A stretch of DNA of 64,000 bases. It comes from Anaeromyxobacter sp. Fw109-5 (lineage in GTDB: Bacteria; Myxococcota; Myxococcia; Myxococcales; Anaeromyxobacteraceae). A model generated the notes under the pieces. It was not told where the DNA came from. It saw only the letters and a list, made by a program, of their open reading frames with translations, and did no database searches. Positions 20,608 through 30,089 of the stretch are shown here, one piece after another; the stretch's first letter is position 1, and the number at the start of each line of letters is the position of its first letter. A program made the position numbers and the translations under genes. Location: positions 1,364,001-1,428,000 of the forward strand of contig NC_009675.1 of the NCBI RefSeq assembly GCF_000017505.1, given 5' to 3'.

Positions 20608-22626
20608 ATGAGCCCTTACGTTCGTGCCGCCCTGGTGGGTGCGCTCCTGGCGGGCGCCCCCGCGTTCGCGGAGAACGGGCCGTCCCTGGAGGGTTTCTCG
20701 GGGCAGCTCATGACGCCCTCGGCGTGGGTGCAGACCGACGGCACCGCGCAGCTCCTGTTCACGAACGCGCCACGACTCGAGCCGAGCACGACACGCACGT
20801 TCGTCGCGAGCTTCGGCTTCCTTCGGTACCTCGAGCTCGCGGGTCGGGTCACCGACGTGTCTTCGCCCAAGGGGCCGCGGGATCTCTCGTTCAACGCGAA
20901 GCTGCAGCTGCCCCTCGAGCTGCTCTCGCCCGGGCTGCCGCTGGCGCTCGCGATCGGGACGCAGGACGAGGGCGGCGCGTCGTCGTACTTCCAGACTCGC
21001 TACGCCGTCGCGAGCGCCCGCGTCGGGCCCGCGACGTTGTCTGCGGGGTGGGGTACCGGTCCGGATCGAATGGAGGGCGCCTTCGCCGGGGGTGCGCTGC
21101 GGTTGCTCCCTGGAGTCGAGGCGCTCGCGGAGTGGGACACGGAGAACGTGAACGCCGGCCTTCGGGTGTCGGTCTCGCTCCGGCGGATCGGGGTTCCCAT
21201 CCGAGTCGGTGGCATCGGCATGTCCGCGCTCGACAGGGAGCCGCGCACGTTCGAGTGGGGCGCGACGCTGGAGCTGCCGCTCTGGCTCAACGCCGGCCCG
21301 GACGGGCGCACGCCGGTGCCGGCGGCCGCCCCGCGAGGAAACGGGGCCGCGCCCGCGAGCGACGCCAAGCTTTCGGCTTCGCCCGGGGCCCGAGACACGG
21401 CTCGACCCTCCTCGGTGGGACTCTCCGCAGAGCCCTCGACGGCGCTCCAGGTATCACCTTCCGTGAATGCAGCGCCAGGGGCGGTGGACGCGACCGGGGC
21501 GCTTCGCGAGCTCGAGGGCAGGCTGGTCGACCTCGGGTTCGAGGAGGTGCGCGTCGGGCTGGATGGCGAGGCGGTCGTCGTCGAGTACGAGAACACCGTC
21601 TTCAACCACGCGGAGGCGGATGGCCTGGAGGTCGTCGCGCGGGAGATCGCGCAGGCCGGACTCGGGGACCGTGACGTGGCCATCGTCCTCAAGCAGAACG
21701 GCCTCCGTCTCGCCGAGCTCCGAGCGCCCTCGGGGGAGCCGCGCACGTCCGCGCGGTGGACGCTCGCCCCGTCCGGGCGCCACGCCGCCTGGATCTCCGG
21801 CCGGCCGCGCAATCGAAAGACGCTCCACACCGCTCTCGTGCTCGCCCCCGCCCTGCGGACGTTCGTCGCGACCCCGGCCGGCGTGCTCGACTACTCGGTG
21901 TCGTTCCGGCCGGACGTGATCGTCCCGTTCTGGCCGGGCGCGACGGGGTTCGTGCGCTTCGACGTCCCTTTCGCCTGGTCCGACGACCTGCGGGAAGGCG
22001 GTGCCTTGCGGAGCTACCACGACGATCCGCACGTGGAGTACGCCATGCTGCACCAGGCGTTCCCGATGGCTCGCGGGCTTTGGGGCATGGTGGGGGGCGG
22101 CCTCTTCCGGTCGATCGACGCCGGCGGGGTCGCGGAGCTGCTGTGGGCGCCGGGCGACGGCGCGCTCGCGCTCGGCGCCCAGGGCTCGTGGAGCGTGGAC
22201 GACGCGGGCGACGAGCGGAAGGGGCTCACGGGCTCCGCGCGCCTGGCGGTGGCGCCGCTCGATCTGGTCGCGACCGCGCGCGGCGGCCGCTTCGTCAACG
22301 GGGACCTCGGAGGCACGGTGCAGCTCGCGCGCTGGTTCGGAGACACGCAGCTCGGGGTGTTCTTCACGAGCAGCGACGTGTCGATGGCGGGCGCGTTCCT
22401 GAGCATTCCGCTGACGCCCAGGCGAGACATGCGGCCCCGCTGGGCGCAGGTACGCGGGCGGCGCTTCGGATACGAGCTCGGGACGGTCGTCGGCGAGGAG
22501 CACAACGTCATCAGGACGGACCTCGGGATCCCGCCGCTGGCGCCCTGGAACCTGGAGGCCTCCTACCTCGACGACGCGCGCGTCACGCGCGCGGGGCTCT
22601 CGGGCGCGCTGCGCTCGCTGCGCTGA
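20608..22626 (+). CDS. YjbH-like exopolysaccharide outer-membrane protein
   Basis: 672 residues with a signal peptide (1-21, ending AFA). Mature residues begin with GFSGQLMTPSA, the typical opening of YjbH-family proteins, followed by many alternating beta strands consistent with a beta barrel. A middle linker rich in Ala/Pro/Ser (about 230-290) joins a second region with RKTLHTALVLAP and later strands. YjbH is linked to exopolysaccharide secretion, normally with YjbE, F and G, none of which is next to it here. GGAG lies nine bases before the ATG. It is the first gene of the exopolysaccharide block and may be the outer-membrane exit. Confidence 0.8.
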   Translation: MSPYVRAALVGALLAGAPAFAENGPSLEGFSGQLMTPSAWVQTDGTAQLLFTNAPRLEPSTTRTFVASFGFLRYLELAGRVTDVSSPKGPRDLSFNAKLQLPLELLSPGLPLALAIGTQDEGGASSYFQTRYAVASARVGPATLSAGWGTGPDRMEGAFAGGALRLLPGVEALAEWDTENVNAGLRVSVSLRRIGVPIRVGGIGMSALDREPRTFEWGATLELPLWLNAGPDGRTPVPAAAPRGNGAAPASDAKLSASPGARDTARPSSVGLSAEPSTALQVSPSVNAAPGAVDATGALRELEGRLVDLGFEEVRVGLDGEAVVVEYENTVFNHAEADGLEVVAREIAQAGLGDRDVAIVLKQNGLRLAELRAPSGEPRTSARWTLAPSGRHAAWISGRPRNRKTLHTALVLAPALRTFVATPAGVLDYSVSFRPDVIVPFWPGATGFVRFDVPFAWSDDLREGGALRSYHDDPHVEYAMLHQAFPMARGLWGMVGGGLFRSIDAGGVAELLWAPGDGALALGAQGSWSVDDAGDERKGLTGSARLAVAPLDLVATARGGRFVNGDLGGTVQLARWFGDTQLGVFFTSSDVSMAGAFLSIPLTPRRDMRPRWAQVRGRRFGYELGTVVGEEHNVIRTDLGIPPLAPWNLEASYLDDARVTRAGLSGALRSLR

Positions 22627-22694
22627 GGAGCGGCGCCTCCTGCCCCCCCGGCCCGAGCCCGTCCCAGCGGCCGGGTCGGCGGCGGCCGGGCGCT

Positions 22695-24023
22695 TCAAGC
22701 CTTGACCAGCCGGCGCGGCCCGCCCGCGGCGGGAAAGCGGATCGACGCGATGAGGTTCCGCGTGTCGACGACGAGCTTGACGCCGGCGTAGAGGGCGGGA
22801 TCCCTGAAGGCGTCGTGGGCCGTCGCGACGACGACCACGTCGTACCCCGCGAACACCTCGGGGGAGCAGGGCACCGAGGCGAGGCCCACGTCGTGCTTGC
22901 GCACCTTCCGCGCGACCGGAAAGTAGGGATCGCAGTAGTCGACTCGCGCGCCGCGCTCCTGCAGGAGCGTGATGATCTCGTACGAGGGCGACTCCCGGTC
23001 GTCGTCGATGTTGGCCTTGTAGGACAGCCCGAGCACGAGGGTCCGCGATCCCTTGATCGCCTTGCCGTCCTCGTTCAGCGCCTCGGCCACCTTGTCGGTC
23101 ACGTACCGCGGCATGCGGGAGTTGATCTCGCCCGCGAGCTCGATGAACCGCGCCCACTCGCCGTGCTCGGCGGCCTTCCACGAGAGGTAGAAGGGATCGA
23201 GCGGGATGCAGTGCCCCCCGAGGCCCGGCCCTGGGTAGAAGGCCATGAACCCGAACGGCTTGGTCTCGGCGGCGCGGATGACCTCCCACACGTCGATGCC
23301 CATGCTGCCGAAGATCAGCTTCAGCTCGTTCACGAGCGCGACGTTCACGGAGCGAAACACGTTCTCCATGAGCTTCGACGCCTCGGCGACGCGCGAGCTG
23401 GACACCGGGACGACACGATCGAGGGCGGCCGAATACAGCGCCGCCGCCGCCTCGGTCGAGGCCGGGTTCACCCCGCCGATCAGCTTCGGGATGGACTTCG
23501 TCGTGAAGTCCCTGCGGCCCGGGTCCTCGCGCTCGGGAGAGAACGCGAGCAGGAAGTCGCCCGGAGAGCGGAGCCCGCTCGCCTCGAGCAGGGGGAGCAC
23601 CTCCTCGTCCGTGGTCCCGGGGTAAGTCGTGGACTCCAGGACGACGAGCTGACCGGGGCGTAGCCGCGCCGCCACCTGGCGCGCCGTCTCGTGGATGAAC
23701 GAGTTGTCGGGGTCCCGGTGAGCGCCGAGGGGGGTCGGGACGCAGATCAGGATGGCGTCGCAGTCACGGAGGTCGTCGAACTCCGCGGACGGGGTGTACT
23801 GTCCGCTCGCCACGGCGGCGGCGACCCGCTCGGGCCCGATGTGCTGGATGTACGACTCGCCTCGCGCGAGGGCGGCCACCTTCGCAGGATCGATGTCGAA
23901 GCCGGTGACCGGGAACCCCGCCTCGCGAAACACGAGCGCGAGCGGCAGCCCGACGTAGCCCTGTCCGATGACCCCGACGCGAGCGGTCCGTGCGCGGATC
24001 CGCTCCAAGAGTGTCGTCTGCAT
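22695..24023 (-). CDS. Nucleotide-sugar (UDP-HexNAc type) 6-dehydrogenase, WbpA-like
   Basis: 442 residues. VIGQGYVGLPLA (18-29) is the NAD-binding motif. PGPGLGGHCIPLDPFY (265-279) contains the catalytic Cys-272. The C-terminal UDP-binding domain follows (LSYKANIDDDRESPS). The GLGGHCIP form and the length fit the WbpA/UDP-GlcNAc dehydrogenase branch rather than UDP-glucose dehydrogenase. It oxidises a UDP-amino sugar to the uronic acid for exopolysaccharide synthesis. An asparagine synthetase further along the locus could amidate such a uronic acid. AGAGGA precedes the ATG by six bases. It is convergent with the YjbH-like gene. Confidence 0.9.
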   Translation of the reverse strand: MQTTLLERIRARTARVGVIGQGYVGLPLALVFREAGFPVTGFDIDPAKVAALARGESYIQHIGPERVAAAVASGQYTPSAEFDDLRDCDAILICVPTPLGAHRDPDNSFIHETARQVAARLRPGQLVVLESTTYPGTTDEEVLPLLEASGLRSPGDFLLAFSPEREDPGRRDFTTKSIPKLIGGVNPASTEAAAALYSAALDRVVPVSSSRVAEASKLMENVFRSVNVALVNELKLIFGSMGIDVWEVIRAAETKPFGFMAFYPGPGLGGHCIPLDPFYLSWKAAEHGEWARFIELAGEINSRMPRYVTDKVAEALNEDGKAIKGSRTLVLGLSYKANIDDDRESPSYEIITLLQERGARVDYCDPYFPVARKVRKHDVGLASVPCSPEVFAGYDVVVVATAHDAFRDPALYAGVKLVVDTRNLIASIRFPAAGGPRRLVKA

Positions 24024-24295
24024 CGCGTTTCCTCTGAGCGTCCCAGGTGGCGGTCTCTCCGCTGCGCAAGGTTATTTGCGCGGTGCGCGTTCGAGAAGCT
24101 CGCCCGGACGATGTTTTCTCGCCGAGCCCACTCCGGACACGGCGCGCCTGCGCGGAACCACGATGGAGCGCCCGCCGCCGGAGGAAGCGCCCCCGCGAAG
24201 TGCCGCACCCAACTCTCCTGCCCGAGCGCGGAGCTCCCGGGTGAGCGAGCGCCCCTGCGGCGCCTCGCCCTCGGCGCCGGCCGACGCCTCGCGCG

Positions 24296-25525
24296 TCACT
24301 CCCGGCCGAGCGCCTCCAGGACCTCGGCGTACCGGCGGAGCGCCGCCTCCGCCCCGTACCGTTCCTCGAAGGCGAGGCGCGCCCGGCGGCACATGCCCCG
24401 ACGCTCCTCCTCGTTCGCGAGCAGCTCCTCGACGCCCTCCGCCAGCGCCTTCGCGTCGCCCGGCGGGACCACGACGCCGCAGCCGGACGACAGGATGGCC
24501 TCGGCGGTGTCGCAGTCGACGTCGACGCTCCCGAGGATCGGCCGGCCCGCCGCCATGTACCCGACGACCTTGCTGGGAACGCTCGTCTCGCCACGGCCGG
24601 GCGCGAGCGTGACGAGCGACACGTCGGCGGAGGCCTGGACGTCGCAGAGCTCCTCGCGCGGCTGGAAGGGGAGGAACCGCACGTTCGCGAGGCGCGCCGC
24701 GCGCGCGGCGTCCTCCAGTTCCTCCTTCACCTGCCCCTCGCCCACGAAGAGGAACAGCACGTCTCGCCGCGCGCGCAGACGCTCGGCAGCCTCGATCACG
24801 ACGCGTGCACCCGACACCAGCCCGATGGTCCCCGCGTAGAGGACGACCTTCACCTCCGGGCCGATCCCCTGTCGCCTCCGCCATGGGCCGTCGCGATCGC
24901 GCGGCGTGATCTCGTTCGTCTCGAGCCACACGGGGATGGTGACGACCTTCTCCGGAGGGACGCCCTTCGCCTCGAGCTTCCTGCGAAACCCCTCGGACAG
25001 CACCAGGATGCGATCCGACAGCCGATACTGCGCTCGCTCGACGCGCCTCGCGGCAGCGATGGCGAGGGGGTTCGTGAGCTTTCCGCTCCCGATCACCACG
25101 TCCGGGTAGATGTCGTAGATGACGCTCAGGAGGCGTGCCCGATGCGCCTTCGCGATCGCGGCGGAGAGCAGCGGCCCCACGAAGGGCGGTCCGTAGTTCA
25201 CGACCACGTCCGGCCGAGGGGCGCCCAGCGTGGCGGTGGCCGTGCCGAGCGCCTGGGACACGAGCACGGCTGCGCGCACGGCGATGTGGCGGCTCGGCGA
25301 GAGGGCGTGCCATCCCCGGAGCACGCGGATGCCCTCGTGGTCGTGTCTCTCGAACACCCGACGTGACCAGCCGCGCGGTAATCGTCCGGTCGGGTGATGT
25401 GGATGACCACAGGCCACCGTGACGTCGTGCCCCCGGCCCGCGAGGAACGCCGCGAGCTGCTGCACCATCACCGCGGTGGGGTGGATCTCGGGCGGGAACA
25501 CCTGCGTCGTGATGAGGACGTTCAT
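24296..25525 (-). CDS. Glycosyltransferase family 4 (WbuB-like)
   Basis: 409 residues with a GT-B fold. The N-terminal domain begins MNVLITTQVFPPEIHPTA, typical of WbuB-type fucosaminyl or related transferases. The C-terminal domain has VLYAGTIG, FVGEGQVKEEL and the nucleotide-sugar binding block ETSVPSKVVGYMAAGRP with the family Glu. It probably adds one sugar of the exopolysaccharide repeat unit at the cytoplasmic face. About 270 bp without a recognisable gene separate it from the dehydrogenase downstream. Confidence 0.88.
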   Translation of the reverse strand: MNVLITTQVFPPEIHPTAVMVQQLAAFLAGRGHDVTVACGHPHHPTGRLPRGWSRRVFERHDHEGIRVLRGWHALSPSRHIAVRAAVLVSQALGTATATLGAPRPDVVVNYGPPFVGPLLSAAIAKAHRARLLSVIYDIYPDVVIGSGKLTNPLAIAAARRVERAQYRLSDRILVLSEGFRRKLEAKGVPPEKVVTIPVWLETNEITPRDRDGPWRRRQGIGPEVKVVLYAGTIGLVSGARVVIEAAERLRARRDVLFLFVGEGQVKEELEDAARAARLANVRFLPFQPREELCDVQASADVSLVTLAPGRGETSVPSKVVGYMAAGRPILGSVDVDCDTAEAILSSGCGVVVPPGDAKALAEGVEELLANEEERRGMCRRARLAFEERYGAEAALRRYAEVLEALGRE

Positions 25526-25797
25526 GGGCCTTTCACGCGAGCGCCGTGCCCGGGAGCCGCCTGTTCGTCGGGCCGAAGACGCAGACGTCCGTCTGGCGTT
25601 CTACCGCGCAGGCCTCGACGTTGGCGTCGTCCGGGAAGGGGCTCGGGAGTCACGCGTGCGGCGGGCTGCGCCCGCTCGACGGGCCGGCGAGCTCGCCGCG
25701 GGTTGCCGCGCGCCGGACACTCCGTAGCGTTCGAGCAGCCCCGCTTCACCGTGCCCGGCCACGAGGCCGGCCGTTCCCGGGGCGGGCGGTGAGCCCG

Positions 25798-26430
25798 ATG
25801 GAGCGCGCTCTGACGCGAAAGGACGGCGAGGTGTCCATCCGGCCGATGTCCGCCGCCGACGTCGACCGCGTGACCGACATCCACGTCGGCGCGTTCGCGG
25901 GCTTCTTCCTCACCTACCTCGGCCGGCGGTTCGTGCGCCTCTTCTACTCGCAGACGGTGGCGCTCGGAGAGATCGCGCTCGTCGCGGAGAGTGAGGGGGC
26001 GATCGTCGGCCTCGTCATGGGCAGCGCCAGCCCAGGTCGCTTCTTCACGCGTTTGCTGCAGAGGAGGGCGTTCGGGTTCGCGGTGGCTGCGGTCCCGGCG
26101 GTGGCGCGCCGGCCCAGCACCCTGTTGCGCGTGACGCGCGCGCTCCTGAAGCCCAGGGAGGCGGGGAGGCCGGCGGGCACGGCCACGCTGCTGAGCGTCG
26201 CCGTGGCCCCCGAGGCTCAGGGGCTCGGCGCCGGCAAGAAGCTCGTCGTCGCCTTCCTCGAGGAGGCGCGGCGGCGCGGTGCGACGCGCGTCGACCTCAC
26301 CACCGACAAGGCCTGCAACGACCGCACGAACGCGTTCTACCGCTCGTTGGGGTTCCAGATCGGGCGGGAGATCACGACCCCCGAGAAGAGGATCCTCAAC
26401 GAGTACGAGCTGCGACTGTCCGATGGTTGA
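25798..26430 (+). CDS. GNAT family N-acetyltransferase
   Basis: 210 residues starting MERALTRKDG; a GTG three codons upstream is an alternative. The acetyl-CoA binding motif A is visible as SVAVAPEAQGLGAGKKL (about 138-154), followed by a motif B region with NDRTNAFYRSLGF. Between the halves is an unusual hydrophobic-basic stretch (about 75-125) that may lie against a membrane. Within the exopolysaccharide block it could acetylate an amino sugar. It is divergent from the family 4 glycosyltransferase. Confidence 0.82.
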   Translation: MERALTRKDGEVSIRPMSAADVDRVTDIHVGAFAGFFLTYLGRRFVRLFYSQTVALGEIALVAESEGAIVGLVMGSASPGRFFTRLLQRRAFGFAVAAVPAVARRPSTLLRVTRALLKPREAGRPAGTATLLSVAVAPEAQGLGAGKKLVVAFLEEARRRGATRVDLTTDKACNDRTNAFYRSLGFQIGREITTPEKRILNEYELRLSDG

Positions 26431-26643
26431 CGCGCCGCTGCTCGCGCGACGGCCGGCGGCGGACCTCCTGCCGACCGGGATTCGACGGCGACGGCGTGGC
26501 TCCTCGAACGTACCGGCCGACAACGGTTCACTCCGCTCGCTCGAGTCGTGCGCCTGGCGCCCCGCCGGTGACTGCCCGCCCTTCCACGGACGTGGTTTCA
26601 TCTCCCGCGCGTGGCGGTGCAGGGTCGTCGGAGGGGACGAGCC

Positions 26644-27609
26644 GTGAATCCCGAGACGTTCGCGGAGTGGCACCGGCGGCAGGGTCGCCGCGTCGTGCGG
26701 ACGTCGAGCAGCTGGTGGTACGAGGCGAGCCCGCGCGTCTACCAGTCGTTCCCGCTCCACGCGATCGTGCGTCCGCCGGACGACGAGCTGCTCGAGTTCC
26801 TCCGTCGCGAGGGTGCCCTCGCGCTGCGCTACTCGACGCCGCTCGACGCGCCCGTGGGACGCGTCAGCTACCACGTCGTCTGCGACGACCCCGACTACGG
26901 GCTCCACAAGCTCGACGGGCGCGCGCGCAACGCCGTCCGCACCGGGCTCAAGCGGTGCCGGGTCGAGCGCGTCTCGCTGGAGCGGGTCGCCGACGAGGGC
27001 TGGGCGCTCGAGGTGGACACCTGCCGCCGTCAGGGCCGAGACGTGCCGCTCTCGAACCAGGAGTGGCGCCGCCGCTATCTCTCGGCGGCGGAGCTGCCCG
27101 GCTTCGAGGCGTGGGGCGCGCTCGTGGACGGTCGACTGGGCGCGGCGCTCCTGTGCGTCCAGATCGGAGATTGGTGCGAGGTCCTCGCGCAGCAGTGCCT
27201 GGCAGAGTTCCTGGGGGCGCGCATCAACAACGCCCTCACGTTCGTCTTCACCGAGAGCACGGTGCGGCGCTCCGACGTGCGGTCGATCTTCTACACGCTG
27301 CAGTCGCTCGACGCTCCTGCGAGCGTGGACGACTTCAAGTTCCACATGGGCTACGTCGCGAGGCCGGTGCGCCAGAGGGTCGTGTTCCACCCGCGCGCGG
27401 AGCATCTCGTCGGCCCGTGGTCACACCGCCTCGTCACCGCCGCGCTTCGACTTCGGCCGAAGAGTCACCTCCTGGCGAAGGCGGAGGGCATGCTCCGATT
27501 CCGGCTGCAGGGCGAGCGTCGCGCCGAGGATCAGGAGTGGCCGAGGTGTCTGCAGGCGCCGCAGCGTGAACCGGCGCGGGAGCTCGGATCGCGCAGCAGC
27601 AGCGTGTGA
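26644..27609 (+). CDS. FemAB/GNAT-like acyltransferase
   Basis: 321 residues from a GTG with GGAGGGG upstream. Features: KLDGRARNAVRTGLKRCRVE (about 91-110), resembling the FemAB-like aminoacyl or acyl transferase N-terminus, and a second half with EAWGALVDGRLGAALL and QCLAEFLGARINNALTF, typical of the GNAT-like domain in sugar or peptide acyltransferases associated with exopolysaccharide loci. No signal peptide or membrane segment. It may add an acyl or aminoacyl group to a sugar. The family call is from fold-level similarity, so the substrate is open. Confidence 0.65.
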   Translation: MNPETFAEWHRRQGRRVVRTSSSWWYEASPRVYQSFPLHAIVRPPDDELLEFLRREGALALRYSTPLDAPVGRVSYHVVCDDPDYGLHKLDGRARNAVRTGLKRCRVERVSLERVADEGWALEVDTCRRQGRDVPLSNQEWRRRYLSAAELPGFEAWGALVDGRLGAALLCVQIGDWCEVLAQQCLAEFLGARINNALTFVFTESTVRRSDVRSIFYTLQSLDAPASVDDFKFHMGYVARPVRQRVVFHPRAEHLVGPWSHRLVTAALRLRPKSHLLAKAEGMLRFRLQGERRAEDQEWPRCLQAPQREPARELGSRSSSV

Positions 27610-28084
27610 GGCGTTCGCCTCGGCCTCGAGGCTGCCCCTCGGGGCGTTCGCGCGGTCGCGGTTGCTGGGTGCGGTCGGTCCCCGTGCGCTGATTCCCGAC
27701 TCGACTCGCCGTTCAGCAAGCTCCTTCCGTAGTCCCTGATGGGTCGCCCCGTTAGCGGGTGATTCGCTGCGCGTGAGATCCGGGGCAGCAGGCGAGCGCG
27801 TGTAGCGCTGAGTCCCACCCACCGTCGAACCCTGCGTCCCTCTTGGGAAAGCGCGCCGCCAGGCAGGCTCTGCCATGCCCTCACGACCGCACCGTTAGTT
27901 CATCTGGATCGCCCAAGTATACGGATGTAGGCGTTTTTATCACCGTGGTTCCACCGCGACCTGGGGGTTCCGTCGAACCCGGGAGCGTGGTTCAGTCTCC
28001 ACGCTGTCCCCTGATCGAGTGTCCCCGGCATCAGGGGGCGGCCAACCGGGTGTTCACACGCCCCCCAGCCAGAGAGGCAACCGG
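27610..28084. other. 475-bp intergenic region, relatively AT-rich near its right half
   Basis: No convincing gene. The first 20 bases contain GAGGCG-TT-CGCCTC, a short perfect hairpin without a T-run. Around 27890-27960 the base composition is clearly more AT-rich than the flanks (AAGTATACGG, GCGTTTTTATCACC), the sort of composition seen at promoters and regulator sites in GC-rich genomes. It probably contains the promoter of the lipoprotein gene at 28085. Confidence 0.5.
27895..27923 (+). promoter_or_regulatory. Candidate sigma-70 type promoter
   Basis: TTAGTT (27895-27900) and TATACG (27918-27923) are separated by 17 bases, inside the AT-rich patch about 160 bases before the lipoprotein start. 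The match to the -35 consensus is only moderate. No transcript evidence is available. Confidence 0.3.
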
Positions 28085-29944
28085 ATGAAGAATCGTCGCG
28101 CCGTACTCCTCGCTCTGTCGATTCTAGTCGTGACGGGGGCCGCCGCGTGTGGCGGCACCGACGCAGGCGATCCGCTCGCGATCTATCCCCCGTCGACCGA
28201 GGTGGACCCGTCGCAGACCGCGAGGTTCGACGCGACAGGCGCGACGGCGGGCTCGAACCTCACCGGCTGGACGGTCGTCGAGAGCGGCGGCGGGTGGATC
28301 GATTCGACGGGTCGTTACGTCGCCCCGGGCATCGAGGGGACCTATCACGTCGCCGCCACGAGCAGCACGAGCAGCGCCCAGCAGGTCGCCACCGTCCGCG
28401 TCGTGAAGAAGGGGATCCGGGTGAACGTGAGCCCGGCCGCGGCCACCGTCGCGGTGGGGGCGACGCTCACGCTCACCGGGAAGGTCACGGGTACGTCGGG
28501 CGATGCGGTCACCTGGTCCGTGGTGGAGCCGGGAGGAGGGACCGTCGTCGGCGGCGTGTACGTGGCTCCTGCGACTCCCGGCACGTATCACGTCTCCGCG
28601 ACGAGCGTGGTCGATACGGCCCGCAGCGACTTCGCGACCGTGACGGTCCTCCCGGCGCCGCCTCCTCCTCCGCCGGTCGAGGTGAGGGTGACCGTCACCC
28701 CCACCAGCGTGTCCGTGGAGACGGGCGCGACCGCGCAGTTCGGCGTGGACGTCGCTGGCTCCGGTGACGCCTCCGTGACCTGGTCCGTGCTCGAGGGGGC
28801 CGCCGGCGGCGTCGTCAGCGCGACCGGTCAGTACAGCGCCCCCTCCGCGCCGGGCACGTATCACGTCGTCGCTACCAGCAACGCCGATCCGGCGAAGACC
28901 GCCACGGCGACCGTCCTCGTCAGCGCGCCGGCGGAGCCGCCGCCCACCACCAACCCACCCACCGACACGACGCCGCCGCCGGCCATCGACACGGGATGGA
29001 GCGTGACGAGGTCGCCCCCCGCGATGACGAACCCGACGACGATCACCCTGCCGGGGAGCTATCTCAGCACGGTGTACAGCTCGTTCTGCAGTGGCCCCGG
29101 CTACGTCGTCAATCTCGACGATGGCCAGGACTACATCATCCGCGCGGACGCCCCCTTGCAGTTCCCCGTCCGGATCAGCGGCGGCAACAACGTCCGCATC
29201 GTCGGTCTGCAGATCGACCTCTCGTCTGCGGCGAGCTACTGCAACGACAGCGGGGAGACCCCGAACTACGTCCCGGGCTCACACGGCCTGCGCGTGGACA
29301 ACGTCGGGACGACGTTCTTCGAGGGGCTCTACATGGACGCCGGGAACCACATCCTCGACATGATCGTCGTCCGCAACAAGATCGGCGGCTACGACGCGCT
29401 CAGCAAGGGGTACACCGAGGCGCAGGCCCGCGGCGCCCACGACATCGTCCTCCAGAACTCGGTGGTCCGCGGCTACCAGAGCGACGCGGACCCCAATGGT
29501 GAGCACGCCGACCTGATCCAGACGCAAGGCCTGTACGAGATCTACCGCGACATCACCCTCGAGAACGTGTCGGTGGACAGCCTGTCCGAAGGAGCCATCT
29601 TCCTCGCGCGTGCGGGCTACCATCTCGCGAACACGATCACGATGCGGAACTTCGACTACCGTCTCGACGCGCGCTGGACGCCGGTCACCACGGGCGGGCC
29701 GGTCATGCACAACGCGAAGGCGTACAGCTACGAGAACGTCTTCCTCTCGGTGGACGTGGTGCGCCAGTACGATCTGAACACCGGGTGCGGGGGGGGATGC
29801 GTGCAGCCCGGCAACGGCAGCGTGGGCGTCTTCTCCCCCGCGACCCCGAGCGCGCTCGGGTTCGCCGACAGGTTCGCGAGCCCCGGAGCCGGGGGCGCGT
29901 CGAACGCATGGGTCGGGCTCAACTACGTCTCGCCTCACGACTAG
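28085..29944 (+). CDS. Secreted lipoprotein with three Ig-like repeats and a beta-helix domain
   Basis: 619 residues. A signal peptide ends in a lipobox (VVTGAAAC, Cys about 21). Three Ig-like (BIG2-type) domains follow, each with a related core: GWTVVESGGG...GTYHVAATS, TWSVVEPGGG...GTYHVSATS and TWSVLEGAAG...GTYHVVATS (about 30-285). A Pro/Thr linker (TNPPTDTTPPP) leads to a right-handed beta-helix region with repeated N-I-V/L-turn strands (about 330-580). Such architecture suits a surface lipoprotein that binds or cleaves polysaccharide, for example a lyase or epimerase; no catalytic residues can be assigned. GAGAGG precedes the ATG. It ends at a strong terminator. Confidence 0.8.
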   Translation: MKNRRAVLLALSILVVTGAAACGGTDAGDPLAIYPPSTEVDPSQTARFDATGATAGSNLTGWTVVESGGGWIDSTGRYVAPGIEGTYHVAATSSTSSAQQVATVRVVKKGIRVNVSPAAATVAVGATLTLTGKVTGTSGDAVTWSVVEPGGGTVVGGVYVAPATPGTYHVSATSVVDTARSDFATVTVLPAPPPPPPVEVRVTVTPTSVSVETGATAQFGVDVAGSGDASVTWSVLEGAAGGVVSATGQYSAPSAPGTYHVVATSNADPAKTATATVLVSAPAEPPPTTNPPTDTTPPPAIDTGWSVTRSPPAMTNPTTITLPGSYLSTVYSSFCSGPGYVVNLDDGQDYIIRADAPLQFPVRISGGNNVRIVGLQIDLSSAASYCNDSGETPNYVPGSHGLRVDNVGTTFFEGLYMDAGNHILDMIVVRNKIGGYDALSKGYTEAQARGAHDIVLQNSVVRGYQSDADPNGEHADLIQTQGLYEIYRDITLENVSVDSLSEGAIFLARAGYHLANTITMRNFDYRLDARWTPVTTGGPVMHNAKAYSYENVFLSVDVVRQYDLNTGCGGGCVQPGNGSVGVFSPATPSALGFADRFASPGAGGASNAWVGLNYVSPHD

Positions 29945-30022
29945 CTGCGCGCGGTGGCGACCCTGGTGACGGGGGTCCGGTGACCGACGCTCACCGCCCC
30001 ACGGAGACGAGCAGGTGAAGGA

Positions 30023-30057
30023 CGACGCGGGGCGCTCCGGCGCCCCGCGTCGCTTTC
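30023..30057. terminator. Bidirectional intrinsic terminator
   Basis: A 13-bp perfect stem (CGACGCGGGGCGC with GCGCCCCGCGTCG) has a four-base loop and is followed by CTTTC. It lies between the convergent lipoprotein gene (ends 29944) and polymerase gene (ends 30090) and could stop transcription from either side, although the T-run is short. Confidence 0.7.
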
Positions 30058-30089
30058 GGGGCGGGGTCGGGGCCCGAGCGCCACCGCGA

